Source: Bacillota bacterium
GTDB taxonomy: Bacteria; Bacillota; Clostridia; Lachnospirales; Lachnospiraceae
Direction: 5' to 3'
Length of the DNA stretch: 64,000 bases
Assembly: GCA_023416695.1 (NCBI GenBank)
Contig: JAEZGY010000067.1
Span: 1-64,000 of the forward strand
Shown: positions 35,501 through 42,938 of the stretch, piece by piece
How positions within the stretch are numbered: position 1 is the stretch's first letter
How the letters are laid out: every line of letters begins with the position of its first letter
Translations under genes and position numbers: made by a program
Notes under the pieces: generated by a model
Told to the model about the DNA's origin: nothing
Database searches by the model: none
What the model saw: only the letters and a program-made list of their open reading frames with translations

Positions 35501-36103
35501 ATGAGTAAATTTTTAGGACCAATACACCACTGGTTATTTAACAAAATACAATTACAGGATCAATTGACAGATGCAATCTTAGAGGAAGTAAGGGAAAAAC
35601 AGTACTGTTTGGGTCTTTCAGACCAAGTAACTAGTATCTATGGCAGTCTTAAAAAAGGTAAGCTCGAGGATATGATAGATGTTACGAATATACATGGTTG
35701 GCTACAGGAACAGGTTAAACTGGTAGAAAATAGATTAGCCTATGTAGTTACAACCATTCTTAACGATAATAAGGAAAGGCTTGGTTGTATCATGAGTATC
35801 GCCTATGAATTTGGCAAGGCTCATGGTCTGAAACAGAACGTAACAGTGAGAGAGGCTTACACCTTCCTGCAAGACTGTCTCTTGGATGGCATGCCTTGTG
35901 ATCATGTGAATAAAGTGATAGAGGAATCTGAGGAGAAGCTTTCTTGGGAGCAAACGGTGGATATTCATGAAGTGTACTGGACTGATGTAAATGGAAGAGT
36001 TAAGTATTATTATGATCTTAGAGAAGCCTTAATAAAAGGACTTGTGGCAAAGACTAAGATTACATTTGTTCGTGTTAATGACAAGAAATATATGCTATAT
36101 TAG
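35501..36103 (+). CDS. Conserved clostridial protein of unknown function
   Basis: A 200-residue cytosolic protein with no signal or membrane helix. It opens with MSKFLGPIHHWLFNKIQLQD, is helical throughout and ends with a small strand region (DVNGRVKYYYDLREALIKGL). The double His near the start is striking. I recall similar clostridial proteins of unknown role but cannot name a family. It precedes the DUF3793 and ZIP genes, so a link to metal status is possible by context only. Confidence 0.75.
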   Translation: MSKFLGPIHHWLFNKIQLQDQLTDAILEEVREKQYCLGLSDQVTSIYGSLKKGKLEDMIDVTNIHGWLQEQVKLVENRLAYVVTTILNDNKERLGCIMSIAYEFGKAHGLKQNVTVREAYTFLQDCLLDGMPCDHVNKVIEESEEKLSWEQTVDIHEVYWTDVNGRVKYYYDLREALIKGLVAKTKITFVRVNDKKYMLY

Positions 36104-36142
36104 ATGAATTTTTAGGATTGGTTTGGATATGATATTGATATA

Positions 36143-36175
36143 AGGCTGTGTGCTGTGATGGCACGCAGCCTTTTT
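36143..36175 (+). terminator. Rho-independent terminator
   Basis: An 11-bp GC-rich stem (36143-36153 with 36161-36172 region, G-U pairs) followed by TTTTT. Confidence 0.85.
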
Positions 36176-36198
36176 ATGACTAATCATAGAGGAGTATT

Positions 36199-36804
36199 AT
36201 GAACCAAAATAATGTTAAACTACTATTAGGAATGGACTTAAGAGATATTGAAACACAGATAGTGTTTCAGTGTGCCCCTGTAATAGCTGGTTTAAAGGCT
36301 TCCAATCTGCTTATTATTAAGAATGATGATGTATGTTATATGAAAAAAATAATTGATAAAACAAATCTATCTTATTACATGCTATTCACAACTGACAAGA
36401 GAACCACCATACTTATCTATGATAAAAGTCTTCTGAAAAAATATCTATCACAAGAGAGAGTCATTAGATTTCTAAAAGATACAGGATATGAGAACTGTAG
36501 ACTTAAGAAGCTTTTGCCAGTTTATAAGAGTCGTTACGAGAGATATAAGACTGGAGTCCGAGAATTTCCTCATGAAATAGGGATACTTCTTGGATATCCC
36601 ATAGAAGACGTAGAGGGGTTTATAAAAAATAAGGGAAAGAATAGTCTATACACTGGGTACTGGAAGGTGTATGAGGCGTTACCTGAGAAAATTCATTTAT
36701 TTTCTGCCTTTGAATCAGCAAGGGAAACCTTTATTCAAATGCTCATAAAGGGGTATCATATTGACCATGTGAAAAATTTGGTATATACTGTTCCTAGAAG
36801 TTAG
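36199..36804 (+). CDS. DUF3793-family protein
   Basis: A 201-residue cytosolic protein matching DUF3793: CAPVIAGLKASNLL, the central CRLKKLLPVYKSRY and the signature FPHEIGILLGYPIEDVEGFI, ending in GYWKVY. The family is often found next to metal-uptake or flavodoxin genes in clostridia, but its activity is unknown. Here a ZIP transporter gene follows 27 bases later, probably in the same transcript. Confidence 0.88.
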   Translation: MNQNNVKLLLGMDLRDIETQIVFQCAPVIAGLKASNLLIIKNDDVCYMKKIIDKTNLSYYMLFTTDKRTTILIYDKSLLKKYLSQERVIRFLKDTGYENCRLKKLLPVYKSRYERYKTGVREFPHEIGILLGYPIEDVEGFIKNKGKNSLYTGYWKVYEALPEKIHLFSAFESARETFIQMLIKGYHIDHVKNLVYTVPRS

Positions 36805-36831
36805 AGTTTACTAACTAAAGAGGTGATAATA

Positions 36832-37617
36832 ATGTCTTTTAAAGTCATGGAAGGAATCTTAATCCCCTTCCTAGGAACGACTCTAGGTGCTGCCTGTGTT
36901 TTTCTGGTGAAAAAGTCTATTCCAGACAAGCTGCAACGTGTATTAACAGGATTCGCTGCTGGAGTCATGGTAGCTGCCTCTATTTGGAGCTTACTATTAC
37001 CCGCCTTAGATCAAGCAGGCTCCATGGGGAAACTGGCCTTCGTCCCTGCTGTAGTAGGCTTTTGGTTGGGTATTTTGTTTTTGTTGTTTTTAGATCATAT
37101 CATTCCCCATTTACATCAAAAAAGCCAAGAGTCAGAAGGACCGAAAAGCAATCTCAGTAAGCGTACTATGCTTGTGCTTGCGGTTGCGTTACATAACATT
37201 CCAGAGGGAATGGCAGTAGGAGTTGTATACGCTGGTGGAATAGCAGGAGATACTAACATTTCCTTAATGGGCGCACTAGTCCTTGCCATTGGTATAGCGA
37301 TTCAGAATTTCCCTGAGGGAGCTATCATTTCCATGCCCCTATATGCAGAGGGAAGTTCAAAGAAGAGGGCGTTTGGTCTGGGTGTATTGTCTGGCGTAGT
37401 AGAGCCGTTGGGAGCACTCCTTACCATTGCTATTGCAGGAGTTGTGGTGCCAATATTACCTTATTTATTAAGCTTTGCAGCAGGCGCGATGATCTATGTA
37501 GTCATTGAGGAGTTGATTCCGGAGATGTCCTCTGGTGAGCACTCTAACATTGGGACCGTGTCCTTTGCAGTTGGTTTTTCCTTGATGATGATTTTGGATA
37601 TTACTCTAGGAAAATGA
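36832..37617 (+). CDS. ZIP-family metal transporter
   Basis: A 261-residue transporter with about eight membrane helices, carrying the two ZIP metal-site motifs HNIPEGMAVG (helix 4) and QNFPEGAIISMPL (helix 5), and a His-rich loop (DHIIPHLHQK). It imports divalent cations such as zinc, iron or manganese; the exact ion is not decided by sequence. A GTG at 36823 overlaps the ribosome-binding site, so the ATG at 36832 is used. A strong terminator follows. Confidence 0.95.
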   Translation: MSFKVMEGILIPFLGTTLGAACVFLVKKSIPDKLQRVLTGFAAGVMVAASIWSLLLPALDQAGSMGKLAFVPAVVGFWLGILFLLFLDHIIPHLHQKSQESEGPKSNLSKRTMLVLAVALHNIPEGMAVGVVYAGGIAGDTNISLMGALVLAIGIAIQNFPEGAIISMPLYAEGSSKKRAFGLGVLSGVVEPLGALLTIAIAGVVVPILPYLLSFAAGAMIYVVIEELIPEMSSGEHSNIGTVSFAVGFSLMMILDITLGK

Positions 37618-37631
37618 TGACGATGTTTGTT

Positions 37632-37676
37632 AAGCTGATTATTCTGTTATTACATACAGAGTAATCAGCTTTTTTC
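37632..37676 (+). terminator. Strong rho-independent terminator
   Basis: A stem of about 15 bp (37632-37647 with 37656-37672, one mismatch) followed by six T. Confidence 0.9.
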
Positions 37677-37695
37677 TTGTATCGCCATTCTTATA

Positions 37696-37724
37696 TTGAC
37701 ATTCTAAGATTAATTAGATAAACT
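37696..37724 (+). promoter_or_regulatory. Promoter of the DUF2325 gene
   Basis: TTGACA (37696-37701), 17-base spacer, TAAACT (37719-37724). Confidence 0.75.
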
Positions 37725-37785
37725 AAACATAAGTTAGATGTAACTAACAACAATATACTGGATTTATTAGGATAGGATGGTGTAT

Positions 37786-38064
37786 ATGAGTATTGTGATT
37801 GTAGGTGGACATGACCGAATGGTTAGCCAATATAAAAAAATATGTAAGGATTTTAATTGTAAGGTGAAGGTTTTTACCCAAATGACATCAAAACTAAGTG
37901 ATCAGATTGGTTCTCCCGATTTGGTAATATTATTTACGAATACAGTATCTCACAAAATGGTTCGTTGTGCTGTTGCTGAGGCAGAGAAATGTAAGGCTAA
38001 TGTCATCAGAAGTCATACTAGTAGCAAAAGTGCCTTAAATGAAATTCTAAGAACGGTTCAGTAG
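37786..38064 (+). CDS. DUF2325-family protein
   Basis: A 92-residue protein with the DUF2325 layout: MSIVIVGGHDRM at the start, the central SPDLVILFTNTVSHKMVRCAV and the end RSHTSSKSALNEIL. Family members may use the GGHDR and Cys/His positions for metal or redox binding; the role is unknown. ATG 37777 overlaps the ribosome-binding site aggatgg; ATG 37786 is chosen. It is transcribed alone from a consensus promoter. Confidence 0.88.
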   Translation: MSIVIVGGHDRMVSQYKKICKDFNCKVKVFTQMTSKLSDQIGSPDLVILFTNTVSHKMVRCAVAEAEKCKANVIRSHTSSKSALNEILRTVQ

Positions 38065-38185
38065 TAAAATAGTACTAGTAATTTTCCAAAAGAATGGTTA
38101 AAATATTGTTATATCATACAATACAATTACCGACATATGTTAGGGGTTAAAATACATATTGTTTTTCCTTTTGGAGGTGTGAGGG

Positions 38186-40150
38186 TTGTCTACTAGAAAA
38201 CGGATTGCAGTATTGGTTTCGAATGCTACGGAACGTAATAATACATTATATTTGCAGTCAATTATTAAGAAAGCATACAGCTATAATTTAGATGTATGTG
38301 TATTTGCTACGTTTATTAGACAGACAGAGAATATAGGATATCAAGACGGGGAGTTGAATATCTTTAATTTACCGAATTTTAAAGATATGGATGGTGTTAT
38401 TATATTAGGAGACTCAATGAAGGTTCCAGGGTTGGAGGAGGAGCTAGAAGAGAGATTATTAAAGGAGTGCACTTGTCCTGTAATTGTGCTTGATCGACCT
38501 TCGAAGAATTTTCCTTACTTAGCGGTTAATGATGAAGTTACCTTTGAACACCTAGTAGATCATCTGATTGATGTCCATGGTTATAAGAAGATAAACTGCT
38601 TAACAGGATTTAAGGGCCACATTCATGCAGAGAATCGCCTGAAGGGTTATTTTAATAGTCTCAAAAAACACAATATACTTATAGAAGAGGATCGATATGA
38701 CTATGGCGACTTCTGGGTGATTGATTCTGCTTTTTATGGTAAGAAAGTGGTAAATAGAGAAGTTCCTTGGCCAGAGGCTATTGTCTGTGGAGCAGATTAT
38801 TCTGCAATGGCAGTGATAAAAGAATTAGTAAAGAAAGGGATTCGTGTCCCTGAGGATATTGCCGTAGTTGGCTATGATTCTTACGATGAAGGAATTGCCT
38901 ACATTCCAGGAGTGACTTCAGCCGAAATGCCATTTGATATTCACGGAAGCAATGCGGTTACTTTATTACATAATATGATGGAGGGCTTAGATGAACCTCT
39001 CGATTTAAAAACGGGAGGGAAACTCTGTATCGCCCAAAGCTGTGGTTGTAACAATGATTTGTACTATCAAAAACGATTGGCTAATTTAGATAAAGATAAT
39101 GATTACTTAGAAGATTTCTTTCGCAAGAGTAGCTTTATGAAAGAAAAGCTTACTTCTGCCACGACGATTGAGGAATGTATGGAAGAGGTAGCTCAGAATA
39201 CGTATCAACTTAGTAAATATGAGGAGTTCTATCTTTGTCTATGCGAGGATTGGGATGAAGTAATTGAGGTGCAACAAGAGGAATCTGTAGAGGGAAATGG
39301 TAGAGGCAAGTACAGGACAACCGGCTATTCCGATAGGATGTGTATGTACGTAAGTGATATAAAAGGTGAGAAGAGCTTTGATCGAACTAAGTTTTCTGTA
39401 AAAGAGATGCTACCAACCTTAAGTAAGGAACGAGATTATCCTACTACATACTTTTTTACACCGATTCATTTTATAGACCGTTGCTTTGGTTACATGGTGA
39501 TTAACTTTGGTACAGATAACGCTGTATTTGAACCACAGTATAGAAGCTGGGGGAGAAATATCAACAATGCCATTGAAATTGTTCGGTCTCATAATGAAAT
39601 GGCTTATTATAATAGAAAGCTCAACGACTTAGCTGTTCGAGATGAACTAACGGGTATTAACAACCGATTAGGCTTTAATAACATGGCAAGCTCAATGATT
39701 AAAGAATGTAAGGCTGATGGCCAACAATTTTTTATGATACTAGGGGATATGGATAACCTGAAGGGAATTAATGATGTATTTGGTCATCTGGAAGGGGATA
39801 GTGCCATACGAGTGGTGGCCAATGCCTTTCTCTCTGTAAAGGGTGATGATGGATATGTGGCTAGATTGGGGGGAGACGAGTTTGTCTTTATTAAGAAGGG
39901 AAGCTTTAATGATAAGTATGCCAGTGAGATTATAGAGAGTATCTATAAGTATATCGAGCAATACAATGCTACTAGTGGAAAAACTTACAAGATTTGCATA
40001 AGTCTAGGCTGTTATTACAATTATATTAAAGACAAAAACACAAAGGATAATGACATTTTAGATGAATACCTATTTGTAGCTGACCAGTTTATGTATCAAG
40101 GGAAACAAGTAAAAAAGAATTCAAGGAAGGGTAGCTATCTTCATAAATAA
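38186..40150 (+). CDS. Periplasmic-binding-protein-like sensor with GGDEF domain
   Basis: A 654-residue protein without signal peptide or membrane helix. The first 275 or so residues resemble the sugar-sensor domain of LacI regulators (RIAVLVSNATERNNTLYLQS, GVIILGDS, AVVGYDSYDEG) but with no helix-turn-helix. A middle region of about 190 residues is of unclear fold. The C-terminus is a GGDEF cyclic di-GMP synthase with intact RLGGDEF (about 560-566); the RxxD inhibitory site is not present at the expected place. It may link a cytosolic sugar signal to c-di-GMP. TTG start behind ggaggtgtgagg. Confidence 0.88.
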   Translation: MSTRKRIAVLVSNATERNNTLYLQSIIKKAYSYNLDVCVFATFIRQTENIGYQDGELNIFNLPNFKDMDGVIILGDSMKVPGLEEELEERLLKECTCPVIVLDRPSKNFPYLAVNDEVTFEHLVDHLIDVHGYKKINCLTGFKGHIHAENRLKGYFNSLKKHNILIEEDRYDYGDFWVIDSAFYGKKVVNREVPWPEAIVCGADYSAMAVIKELVKKGIRVPEDIAVVGYDSYDEGIAYIPGVTSAEMPFDIHGSNAVTLLHNMMEGLDEPLDLKTGGKLCIAQSCGCNNDLYYQKRLANLDKDNDYLEDFFRKSSFMKEKLTSATTIEECMEEVAQNTYQLSKYEEFYLCLCEDWDEVIEVQQEESVEGNGRGKYRTTGYSDRMCMYVSDIKGEKSFDRTKFSVKEMLPTLSKERDYPTTYFFTPIHFIDRCFGYMVINFGTDNAVFEPQYRSWGRNINNAIEIVRSHNEMAYYNRKLNDLAVRDELTGINNRLGFNNMASSMIKECKADGQQFFMILGDMDNLKGINDVFGHLEGDSAIRVVANAFLSVKGDDGYVARLGGDEFVFIKKGSFNDKYASEIIESIYKYIEQYNATSGKTYKICISLGCYYNYIKDKNTKDNDILDEYLFVADQFMYQGKQVKKNSRKGSYLHK

Positions 40151-40266
40151 TTGCTACCTTGCAAAAGAGAAGTAGACCTTTTATAATGGTGTATGTGAGG
40201 AGATGTCCTTACCTGTAAGTGTTGTAATAAAATATACCTTAATATAAAAAGTTAGGAGTAGCAATA

Positions 40267-41439
40267 GTGAAGAAACTGATAGTTATCATAGGTTTAATAA
40301 CTGCAATGCTATCTTTGACTGCCTGTTCTTCTGAAAAGAGTGCAGGCAGCTATTATGATGACGGAATAGCAGCTTTAGAAAAAGGTCAATATGAAGATGC
40401 GTGTAGGAATTTTGAGAAAGCCATCGGTCTAAAAGATGACAAGGCCATCTATTACATTGAATATGGACAAGCACTAACTAAGATTGGTGATTATGAGAAG
40501 GCAATAGAGCAATATGAAAAATCCATCATTGATGTAGATTCATCCATTACCAATAAGAACACTAAAAAAGCTCTTCGTGGACAGGGAGTTGCTTTGTATT
40601 TTCTTGGTAAGTATGAGGAAGCGGTAAAGCTGTTTAAACAGGCTTTAGATATGGACTGCGTGAATGACTTGAATACAGATATCCGTAGTTACTTGGGACA
40701 ATGTTATGTGAAGCAGGATAAGTACAAAGAGGCTTTAGGAGTATATGATGCTCTTGTAAAAGAGGTAGGTACTGCCTTAGTGTATGCGCAACGCGGTTCT
40801 ATCAATGCGGATGCAGGTAATCTTGAGGAAGCGAAGAAGGATTTCCAAAAGGCGATTAGTTTAGAGGATAAGAATTATAGCCTATATCTACTGTACTACG
40901 AGATGCTGTTACAGGCTGGAGAGGAAGAAGCAGCAAAAGAAATACTTGCCAAAGGTGCTACCATTAAGCCTGAAACGACGAAGGATTCTTTACAGCTTGC
41001 AGAGGTTAAGTTTTATCAGGAGGATTATGAGGGAGCCTTAGCTATTTTACAGGGAATTGCCACTGACATAAAGGAAGCATATCGTCTTATGGGGGATGTG
41101 TACTATGTAACTAAGGACTATAACAAAGCTATAGAAAATTATCTTACTTATATAGAGAGTAATAGTACAGGTGTTAGTAGTACCAGTTATCTTAATCTTA
41201 GTTCCTGCTATATTGCGTTAGAAGAATATGATAAAGCCCAGTCTTATGTGACTCTTGGTTTGTCTGCTGGGGATAAGATAAGTGTTAAGGAGTTACAATA
41301 TAATGAAGTACTTGTCTATGAACAGTTAGGTGATTTTAATACTGCTTATGAAAAGGCAGAAGAATATGTAAAAGCTTATCCAGAGGATGAGAATATGCAA
41401 AGAGAACTTGTATTCTTATCTACTCGATATAATAAGTAA
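40267..41439 (+). CDS. TPR-repeat lipoprotein
   Basis: A 390-residue protein with a lipobox LTAC (Cys20) and at least eight TPR units, for example YYDDGIAALEKGQYEDACRN and YEKAIEQYEKSI. It should be tethered to the outer face of the membrane as a scaffold for unknown partners. It starts with GTG behind taggag and ends 11 bases before hflX. A second TPR protein in the window (3655) is of a different design. Confidence 0.88.
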   Translation: MKKLIVIIGLITAMLSLTACSSEKSAGSYYDDGIAALEKGQYEDACRNFEKAIGLKDDKAIYYIEYGQALTKIGDYEKAIEQYEKSIIDVDSSITNKNTKKALRGQGVALYFLGKYEEAVKLFKQALDMDCVNDLNTDIRSYLGQCYVKQDKYKEALGVYDALVKEVGTALVYAQRGSINADAGNLEEAKKDFQKAISLEDKNYSLYLLYYEMLLQAGEEEAAKEILAKGATIKPETTKDSLQLAEVKFYQEDYEGALAILQGIATDIKEAYRLMGDVYYVTKDYNKAIENYLTYIESNSTGVSSTSYLNLSSCYIALEEYDKAQSYVTLGLSAGDKISVKELQYNEVLVYEQLGDFNTAYEKAEEYVKAYPEDENMQRELVFLSTRYNK

Positions 41440-41450
41440 TTGGAGGATTT

Positions 41451-42698
41451 ATGGCAGAATTGTATGAGTTAGGAGATGTTCTTGAAAGAGTAATTTTGGT
41501 AGGTGTGTGTCTTAATGATGGAGACGATACAGAACAATCTCTTGACGAGCTAGAGGAACTAGCCAAGACAGCAGGTGCAATTACGGTAGCTAAGGTAATC
41601 CAGAATCGAGAATCTTATCATCCAGGTACCTATATCGGTAAAGGAAAGATTGAGGAGCTTAAAGAACTAGCAGAACATCTTGAGGCAACTGGAATTGTTT
41701 GTGATGACGAGCTTTCCCCTGCTCAGATTAAAAATCTGGAGGATGCTCTAGAGCTTAAAGTAATAGATCGTACGGTTATGATTTTAGATATTTTTGCAGC
41801 TAGGGCCAACACCAAGGAAGGTAAGATTCAAGTGGAGCTTGCTCAGCTTCGTTACCGTTCTACAAGATTAATTGGACTTGGTAAGAGTCTATCTAGATTA
41901 GGTGGTGGTATTGGTACTAGAGGTCCTGGTGAGAAGAAATTAGAGATTGACAGACGTCTGATTAAAGATCGTATTTCTATATTGAAACGGGAGCTGGAAG
42001 GAGTCAAACAAACAAGAGAGACCTTAAGGCTAAGAAGGCAGAAGAATTCCATTCCCGTAGTAGCTATTGTAGGCTACACCAATGCTGGAAAGTCTACCTT
42101 GTTAAATACTCTTACCAATGCTGATGTGTTAGAGGAGGATAAACTCTTTGCCACTCTAGATCCTACTACGAGAAATTTGGAGCTTGAGAGTGGGCAGCAA
42201 ATTCTCCTTACAGATACGGTAGGTTTTATTCGTAAGCTTCCTCACCATTTGATAGAAGCATTTAAAAGTACGTTGGAGGAAGCAAAGTACGCAGATATCA
42301 TTCTACATGTAGTGGATGCATCCAACCCTCAGGCTGACACTCAGATGCATATTGTCTACGAGACATTAGAACAACTTGGGGTAAAAGACAAACCGATTAT
42401 TACCGCATTTAATAAACAAGACCGCCTGGATAAACCCATTGTAATAAAGGACCTTAAGGCTGATAAGACCTTAAGAATATCGGCAAAGCGTCAGGATGGA
42501 CTACCTGAACTACTAGACGCCATTGAGTCTATACTTAAAGAACAAAAGATATTGGTGGAGCGGCTGTTTACCTATCAAGAAGCTGGAAAGATTCAGATAA
42601 TCAGAAAGTATGGACAGTTACTCAGTGAAGAGTATCAGGAGGAAGGTATCTTTGTTAAGGCTTATATACCATCCGATATTTATCAAAGAATTGGGTAA
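41451..42698 (+). CDS. hflX: GTPase HflX
   Basis: Ribosome-associated GTPase of 415 residues that splits stalled 70S ribosomes under stress. An N-terminal HflX domain holds HPGTYIGKGKIEEL and the glycine-rich linker SRLGGGIGTRGPGEKKLE. The GTPase domain has G1 GYTNAGKST (about 206-215), G3 DTVGFIRKLP and G4 NKQD. The length is normal. The gene follows the TPR lipoprotein by 11 bases with tggagga as ribosome-binding site. Confidence 0.97.
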   Translation: MAELYELGDVLERVILVGVCLNDGDDTEQSLDELEELAKTAGAITVAKVIQNRESYHPGTYIGKGKIEELKELAEHLEATGIVCDDELSPAQIKNLEDALELKVIDRTVMILDIFAARANTKEGKIQVELAQLRYRSTRLIGLGKSLSRLGGGIGTRGPGEKKLEIDRRLIKDRISILKRELEGVKQTRETLRLRRQKNSIPVVAIVGYTNAGKSTLLNTLTNADVLEEDKLFATLDPTTRNLELESGQQILLTDTVGFIRKLPHHLIEAFKSTLEEAKYADIILHVVDASNPQADTQMHIVYETLEQLGVKDKPIITAFNKQDRLDKPIVIKDLKADKTLRISAKRQDGLPELLDAIESILKEQKILVERLFTYQEAGKIQIIRKYGQLLSEEYQEEGIFVKAYIPSDIYQRIG

Positions 42699-42790
42699 TA
42701 AATTCATTTAACCTGCACAAAAATTTTGTTACATTTTTGTGAAAAATTTCATTGACAAATCCATGAACCTAAATGAATCAAGGATTTAGA

Positions 42791-42823
42791 GGCTATACTA
42801 TATATTGTGGTATAGTCTTTTGT
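42791..42823 (+). promoter_or_regulatory. Hairpin that overlaps an NrdR-box-like sequence
   Basis: GGCTATAC (42791-42798) pairs with GTATAGTC (42810-42817), then TTTTG: a probable hflX terminator. The same stretch, 42795-42810, reads ATACTATATATTGTGG, close to the NrdR box pattern that controls ribonucleotide reductases. The nrdD promoter is 40 bases further down, so both readings are possible. Confidence 0.5.
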
Positions 42824-42848
42824 TTTGCGTAGATATTGTAGATATGCC

Positions 42849-42877
42849 TTGACTACCTCTTTTTCTTTTGCTACAAT
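42849..42877 (+). promoter_or_regulatory. Promoter of nrdD
   Basis: TTGACT (42849-42854), 17-base spacer, TACAAT (42872-42877), about 60 bases before the start codon. Confidence 0.7.
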
Positions 42878-42938
42878 TAGATACAAACAATATAATTGCA
42901 ACGAATGAGAATAAATTGGTTAGAAGGGAGCAAGATTC

